This document shows positions 57,901 through 64,000 of a stretch of DNA of 64,000 bases, piece by piece. Every line of letters begins with the position of its first letter. Position 1 is the stretch's first letter. A program made the translations under genes and the position numbers. Below the pieces are notes generated by a model. The model searched no databases. It saw only the letters and a program-made list of their open reading frames with translations, and was not told the origin of the DNA. Source of the DNA: Erpobdella octoculata (Eukaryota; Annelida; Clitellata; Hirudinida; Erpobdellidae); NCBI GenBank assembly GCA_963978895.1, contig OZ022247.1, positions 23,926,731-23,990,730 of the forward strand. Reading direction: 5' to 3'.

Positions 57901-59199
57901 GTTGTAAGCTGGCAAATGATTTAGTGATTAAACGGATTGTTATGCGGTTAGATGTTTTTATCTGTTTGTTCAACAGATCTTGTTGAGCATGCTGGAGAAA
58001 GGAAGGCTTGACAGCATCAGGGCCATCGATCTGAGTCATACATGCAACGTATCAGAATTATCCATTGACAGATTCATCAGACTCAAAGGTTAAGATGATG
58101 ATCATTGTGGTTGTGGTTGTGATGATGATGGTGATGGTGATGATGATGATGGTGATGGTGATGATGATGGTAGTGGGGTGGTAGTATGATAATTGTGCTT
58201 ATAATAATATCTATTAATAATTTAACGTTCAAGGTCGCTTACTGGAAGGTCTCCTCGTCTACGGAAAGCCGAAACTGACGGAGCAGTTCTTTCTGAACAT
58301 TATTCCATTCATGAAAAAAATCAAGTAATTTTATCGTTTTGTTGAAACTGTAGAGGTGTATGGTAGTGGTTGTAGTAACTGTGGTAATAGTAGTAATAGT
58401 GGTTGTAGTAGTGGTGGTAGTAGTGGTTGTAGTAGTAGTGGTAGTAGCAGTGATTGTAGTAGTGGTGGTAATAGCGGTTGTAGTATTGGAAACGGTGGTA
58501 GCAGTGGTGGTTGTAGTAGTAGTAGTAGTAGTAGTAATTAAGTTATGGAAGTCATCATCTTAATTGTTGTATCGTGTTGTCGTTATAATCTTAGATTATG
58601 ATAAAGGTTATATATTCGACCCGTTGGTTATGTCTTACACAAACTGATTCACAATAACAGAATATTGGGCTGCGGTGCTGCTAACGGATGGTTTCTACGG
58701 CTGACCAGCCGAATCCACATCGACCAGATCATCATCGGCCTTTCTCAACAGAGTCACTTTCTCGAGAGATTGGAACTCCAGTGGGATCCCGACACTATCA
58801 GGACATCGGACAATAGCAGCAAGTTCATGGATGTACTCAGGTGAAAAGAATGAATTAACAAATGATCATATGAACCAACGAACGATCGAACAAAAGAACT
58901 AACAAATAAATGATGGAAAACAATTGATAGTGAATTTTCGAATGAATTGGTTTAATAATGAACGTCTAGATCAACCTAACGAATGAACAGAAAACCATTT
59001 TAAATAAATATTAATTTAATTCGTCAGGGTACGCTGTCCATCCATCAAATCGTTTACGTTGAGCGACGGGGAGTACTACGAAATGGTCAAGTCGAACTTT
59101 GAGAGGTCAGACCGGATGACTGTCGTCAGGACGACCAACAATTATAACACGACCATCGTTTCACTGCTAAGCTGCTACAAGGATCTTCTTTTCAACTGA
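52062..59199 (+). CDS. F-box / leucine-rich-repeat protein (FBXL family), complete, 10 exons
   Basis: Predicted substrate receptor of an SCF (Skp1-Cul1-F-box) ubiquitin ligase. Exons: 52062-52202, 52750-52917, 53069-53176, 54407-54608, 56888-57154, 57440-57606, 57977-58088, 58234-58324, 58661-58840, 59028-59199. All phases match; 1,608 nt, 535 aa. Exon 2 encodes the F-box: ITISALPDKILLAIFGFLKL then CKMPLVCKKWRQLAYEGKLW. The rest is LRR-like, with repeated LxxLxLxx units such as CPNLKNLTLDF, TPNLRVVNLYG, HLECLALNFC, KLKTLLLQHCG and FLERLELQW. The C-terminus (RCPSIKSFTLSDGEYYEMVK then a Thr/Asn-rich tail ending LLFN) is distinctive. The specific FBXL orthologue is not assigned. The start is the first ATG of exon 1, whose 47 residues are low-complexity. 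Confidence 0.9.
53200..53505. repeat. (GAT)n microsatellites in F-box gene intron 3
   Basis: Two blocks, about 53200-53275 and 53385-53500, beginning about 20 bp after the intron's GTAAGATCG donor. Confidence 0.9.
53768..53935 (+). mobile_element. Dispersed repeat, copy 1 (F-box gene intron 3)
   Basis: Runs from TTTACACCAGGTGTTTTAAG through GGCTGTATGTAGGAAGCA, AAGTACTTCCT and CTCCAGGCTTGGGACTGGC to AGGCGGAGTT. It is the reverse complement of the copy at 57653-57867. No ORF; possibly a MITE or SINE. Confidence 0.7.
54183..54398. repeat. 27-bp minisatellite, about 8 copies, before the exon 4 acceptor
   Basis: Units of TACCATGTGTTCTATTTCTATCT-type sequence run up to within about 10 bp of the acceptor at 54405-54406 and probably supply its pyrimidine tract. 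Confidence 0.9.
54861..54979. repeat. (GAT)n/(GAC)n microsatellite
   Basis: GAT units pass into GAC units, in F-box gene intron 4. Confidence 0.95.
55718..56058. repeat. 27-bp minisatellite, about 13 copies
   Basis: Units TACTAAATTTATAATAATAC plus TATTAAA, very uniform, in F-box gene intron 4. The unit is a multiple of 3, hence an artefactual NTKFIIILL ORF. Confidence 0.95.
57653..57867 (-). mobile_element. Dispersed repeat, copy 2 (F-box gene intron 6)
   Basis: Inverted copy of 53768-53935. It also has a second TCTTAAAACACMTGGTGTAA at its left end (57657 and about 57837), so it may be a composite. Confidence 0.7.
58089..58170 (+). repeat. (GAT)n-type repeats at the start of F-box gene intron 7
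   Basis: The intron begins GTTAAGATGATGATC and continues as GGTTGT and GATGGT repeats. Confidence 0.85.
58355..58540. repeat. GTAGTGGTA-type repeats in F-box gene intron 8
   Basis: GTA/GTG trinucleotides, interrupted, beginning about 30 bp after the donor at 58325. Confidence 0.9.
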
Positions 59200-60350
59200 A
59201 CTCCTCCTGGTGATGCTCTTCCAGTTGTCGCTGAGACGGAGTATCGGCGATGATGATGTAAATGATGATAATGTGGTGTTAGCTGATAGTTTTACCGTGC
59301 CACTGTTGATTAAATCCCAAGAAGAAACCGAATGCCATTGTTACCGATAATAATGATGACGACGTAGTGTCGTCTATTAGTTGCACCCAATACCCGTTTG
59401 TAGTTGTTGTGGTGACGACTGTCATAGCAACGAAAGATGTGATGGGGCTGCAATTTTTCCTTCGAAGAACATCGTTTCTGTATACTAGTACTTAGTACAT
59501 ATTTACACTAGTACTAGTACTTAGTACATATTTACAACTAAAAACAGTAAGTAGCATAAACGTAATTTAAAGATAGTGATGTAATCTTTCGTAATCTTTA
59601 ATGAATGAAATCGGCTGACATTTATTTCATATTTCATTCGAATTTTTTTAAAATTTATTATTTTTGGTTTTTCATCAACCTGGTCACCTTCACCTTCATT
59701 CGGGCCGAGACGTTTCGCGAGTAGGTAGGTAGCTGGGTTTTCCCCAGAAAGAAAAACGGTCAGAGCTATCATCCGAATTGTGAATGAGATTTTATACACG
59801 CATACACTAGCTGTGTTATATTAAATATAACGATAATACATTAACATAAATTTGTATATTTTATTAGTTATTTAACTACCAATTGGGTACTAAGGCACAA
59901 ATCTTCGACCATCTTGTGGAACCATGTCATCACAATTCATAAACACTATTTATTATATATATATTCGTATATTTTTTACAATTTTTAACAGGAAGATCAA
60001 GTTTGTTAGAGTAACTTTATCATAGATAATATTAGATTTTTCGTAATTGTAACTTTACAAAAGTTAGTTTTAGATTTTTCTTAATTGTAACTTGACAAGA
60101 AGTAGTTTTTAGATCGTACGTAAATGTAATCTTCTTATTCTTAGAGTTAACTCGTGCACATTTTATTTAACTTTAAAGTTTTATTTAATTTTAGTTTCAA
60201 GTTTTGTTTGTCAGATTGCAGGCGCCGTTTCGTTTACTTTTTTGTAATTTTAGATTTATTGAACGATTTCCTCTGTTGACAATTTTTTTTTTAAATCTTT
60301 TTTAGTTTGAAAATTAAAAAGAATTCAAGTCAGATTTTTGAGTTTTTATC
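59200..60350. other. 3' flank of the F-box gene
   Basis: It contains an exact short duplication (TACTAGTACTTAGTACATATTTAC at about 59481 and 59510) and an ATTAAA at 59820-59825 that could serve as a poly(A) signal. No other gene seen. Confidence 0.45.
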
Positions 60351-60351
60351 A

Positions 60352-60660
<309 letters not shown>

Positions 60661-61137
60661 GAGGTGGAGGTGGTGGATTAGATTTAGTGGTGCGGCTAGC
60701 CCCAATTGTTGAATTTACGAGTTTGCTTATCTGGGGTGGTCGGAAAGCAAAATGTTCTCTATAGCAAGAAACTTCGACATGCTGGCATTGCTGGGTTCCA
60801 GTCCCCTTATCCTGCCCGGGTGGGTAATCATGGTGCCCGATACCAGGATCGCTTGCAAGGATAAAGCCACTTAGCTTAATTGCTTACGTTGAGAGCGTAG
60901 CCAAGTTAGAGTCAGGCCATTTTGTCTCGTTTGGATTTATTGTTATCTTTCAGTTTCGGAAGCGGATTAAAAGCGAACGAAATAAAAATAGAACGTAAAT
61001 AAATAACTTGCTTTTAATGGACAACAGATGAGCTGTTGTTACTTCCTCTGTAAATCGTTTAGGATGGATGTTATCATATCACGTGATATTTCAACGTCGT
61101 GTTGAGATTTTTTATCATTATTGCAATCAAGTAGTTC

Positions 61138-61222
61138 ATCATCATCATAATCGTCATCATCATCATCATAATCGTCATCATCATCAGCATCATCATCGTC
61201 ATCATCATCGTCATCATCATCG

Positions 61223-61283
<61 letters not shown>

Positions 61284-61434
61284 AATCGTCATCATCATCA
61301 TCATAATCGTCATCATCATCAGCATCATCATCGTCATCATCATCGTCATCATCATCGTCATCATTATCATCGTCGTCGTCATCATCATCATCATCGTCAC
61401 CATCACCGCAACAACCACTACCACCATCATCATC
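61138..61434. repeat. (ATC)n microsatellite with an internal 135-bp-offset duplication
   Basis: The interruption pattern (ATAATCG, ATAATCG, CAGC, CGTC x3) at about 61147-61226 is repeated identically 135 bp further on, showing a block duplication within the microsatellite. Confidence 0.9.
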
Positions 61435-62015
61435 ATTTTAAAGTTATTTGCAAAACGATGATTGGCAAGAAACAGTAATAATGAAAAAATATTTGGAAAC
61501 AGTTCATATACGTATAAGTTCTATTGAAGGCCAAGAAACGTACGTGACTTAAAAGTTGATATACGAACTTTGAACTTTGAACTTGTATAAAATAATTTGA
61601 GCGAAAGAAAAGATTTTATATTTTTAGTTATTTTTCCAAAACATATAATAATAATTAAGAACAAAAAAGGAAAAAATACTAAAAAAGTGACTGCACAGAA
61701 ATATGTATTTAAAAAAAAACCTGACAAACTAGAAGGAATTCAAGAAGGCACGCAGCATAGACAAGTGAACGGGGCGCCGACAGATTGATCATAAAATTTA
61801 TTATCTATGCTTGCTTATTATTGCTCATCCATCCATTCTTGCTCTCCTTCTCCTTCTTCTATGGAGAACATTCCTCCAGATGTGGCTCTCTCTCTCCATC
61901 CGATCTGCCTCTTATTATCTCAATGCGACGTGGTGATGGAGATGATGATGGAGAAATATGCTGTGGCGAGACTGTGTAGTGACTAAAATACGACCAAGTC
62001 GATGTATATATATAT

Positions 62016-62039
62016 ATGATGACGTGGATGATCATGCTG

Positions 62040-62071
<32 letters not shown>

Positions 62072-62160
62072 GATGATGATGGGGGTGGTGGTGGTGGTGG
62101 TGATGATGATGATGGTGGTGGTGGTAGTAGTGATTATGATGGTGATTATGATTATGATGA
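62016..62160. repeat. (GAT)n/(GGT)n microsatellite
   Basis: Mixed GAT and GGT trinucleotides. Confidence 0.9.
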
Positions 62161-62229
62161 CCCCAACAACGATCATAATTGTAATGGTGCTGTTAATAAT
62201 TGATAAAAGTTATTAAAGTGTAGAGTGCA

Positions 62230-62312
62230 GGTCAATACAGTACAGTACATTACATTACATTACAGTACAGTACATAACAGTACAGTACACTGCAGTAAAC
62301 TTCGTTACAGTA
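62230..62312. repeat. (TACAG)/(TACAT)n pentanucleotide repeat
   Basis: Degenerate TACAGTACATTACATT units for about 80 bp. Confidence 0.85.
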
Positions 62313-63452
62313 CAGCATAATAACAGAGGAAAGAGAACTTTACAAAAAGTTGGAATTTTCAAACCAAGAGCAATTATTATCCAGTATATGCCAGTCAAAG
62401 AGCATTTCATGGTTTTTCCTTGTGTTTTATTACGAAATATTTATTATTTTAGTGATTGTTTACCATCTATTTTGGTGTTTTTATGACTTTATTATTGTAC
62501 CTTCTTGTATTTCATCTTCTTCTGAGATTTTTTTAAAACATTTGTTTGCGTGTGTGTATGTGTGTGGCAGTTAGCAAAGGGTTGGGTGGTTAGCCTGCGA
62601 CTGTGTTTTTTAACTGTGTGAACATCCAAGTGCAACTGACTCTGCTTCATCAATCAATCACACAAACATCTGCTCACTTTGCCCACCTACCCATCTTTCA
62701 ACCCACCCAGGACCCAGCCATCCACTCACCTACCAGTTCATCTTTCAACCCACCCAGTACCCATACACCCATCTTTCAACCCACCCAGTACCCATCCACC
62801 CATCTACTCATCTCCCAACCACCCAGCAAATCGCTTTTCAACTTCTGGAATTACCTAATTGTTTTTTTAAGCCACTCATTAAAAAATAACCAACCAGTTT
62901 ACAATCCATTCAGACTCCATTCCGATGAAACACCAACTGACTCAACATCTACGTTGTAGATCCCGGTCTTTTCAGAAATCCACCCAGACCGTATTTCTCC
63001 CGCACAACCCCAGGTCCTGAAATCCCTCTAAGCTTAGGTACCGGATCGAGTTTCCATTCTCAACCTGAGGTTGTTTTATGCGAAGGAAATACCAGCGATC
63101 TGTTTATCAATTCCCATCTTAACACATCTCTTAAATCAGCTCGCACGCAATAATACCCATCTACACAAGCACACAAACACATAAAAACAAACACACATGC
63201 ACATACACAAGCAAACACACAGACACACGTACATATAGACACACAGAAAACACTCTCATTTTGATGCATAACTACCTTATTAATCTTATCATACATCCGC
63301 TCCAGACAACCACTTTTTCTTCCTCCCCGCTCCACTACACTCATTTTTCGACCAAATTTCTTTTAGATCTTTTTACGCTAAATTAGCAACGACAACAACA
63401 AAGTCTGTTTTCTTTTATTTACTCTTTGACATATGTTTCTTTGTTTTAAATA

Positions 63453-63534
<82 letters not shown>

Positions 63535-64000
63535 ACTCTTTCTCTCTTCTCTCTCTCTTTTTCACTCTCTCTCTCTCTTTCTCTCTTTCTTTCTCTCTCT
63601 CTCTCTCTAGCTGCTTTTCGGTTTTGTTTCTGTTTCCTCTTTATCTTTCTCTGTTTCTCTTTCTTATTTCTCTTCCTTTCGTGCTCTGAAATGAAAAAAA
63701 AATATGGAATGAGGAAGTTGTAAACAGTAATAAGGAGAGCGAGAGAGAGGGAGGGGGATAAGAGAAAGAGAGGGAAGGAGATAGAGGGTGGATGAGAGAG
63801 AGAAAAGATAAAGAAAAAGAAAAAAATACTGAAAGATCGGATCATGATGATGATGTGCTGTGAATAAATCAAATATTTTGTAAACAAGAAGAAATTTCTT
63901 TTTTTTTGTAGAAAATATTGTGATGTCGGGCGCGTGCTTGAGATTGAGAGAAAGTACTGAGGAAGACAAAAGGATAGGGATAGGGAGGAACAGAGATGTA
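62313..64000. other. Low-complexity right end of the window
   Basis: It contains CCACCCAGTACCCATC repeats (62690-62830), AC-rich DNA (63160-63245), a (TC)n tract (63452-63531), TC-rich DNA to 63610, and GA-rich DNA near 63735-63830. No gene is recognised. Confidence 0.6.

Overview
This is a eukaryotic (metazoan) genomic window: AT-rich, intron-rich, and crowded with micro- and minisatellites. There is no bacterial-style gene packing. The gene content (CYFIP/Sra-1, an inward-rectifier K+ channel, an F-box/LRR protein) and the Kir sequence, which carries glutamine at the rectification position as I recall for insect Irk channels, suggest an invertebrate bilaterian. A spiralian such as an annelid or leech is my guess, not a demonstrated identity.

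Layout. About 1-12,700 is almost entirely low-complexity DNA (TCA, AAAT, AGTAGC, CT, TCTCTCTT, AAT and an exact 10 x 37-bp array) with no gene I can defend. From 12,753 to 19,578 (+) lie the last two exons of a multi-pass membrane protein that looks distantly SLC10-like. Its 5.6-kb intron holds four near-identical 258-bp repeats, a perfect 97-nt palindrome and a 520-bp foldback element. From 36,177 down to 21,746 (-) is a complete CYFIP/Sra-1 gene. I resolved 29 coding exons with matching phases, giving 1,268 aa. From 45,733 down to 38,274 (-) is a complete Kir channel gene in 6 coding exons (786 aa). From 47,577 to 50,873 (+) is a small three-exon membrane protein of unknown function (160 aa). 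Its first intron carries what looks like a Penelope-like element fragment with a hammerhead-ribozyme-like motif. From 52,062 to 59,199 (+) is a complete F-box/leucine-rich-repeat gene in 10 exons (535 aa). About 59,200-64,000 is again simple repeats.

The genes do not form a pathway. CYFIP is the Rac1-binding subunit of the WAVE complex, Kir sets membrane potential, and the F-box protein is a predicted SCF substrate receptor. They appear to be independently transcribed neighbours.

The most unusual signal is in the introns. In CYFIP and Kir, many introns begin at or very near the 5' splice site with a tandem array. In several arrays each unit carries its own splice-donor-like (and often acceptor-like) motif. 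The clearest are CYFIP intron 27 (five GTGAGTG donors spaced 44-48 bp), CYFIP intron 4 (units containing copies of the exon 4 end plus donor, fused to a 33-nt exact copy of part of exon 13), CYFIP intron 15 and Kir intron 3. A second dispersed signal is a family of short inverted-repeat elements built on a CGCCAYCTAGCGAA core, part of which resembles a CTCF core site.
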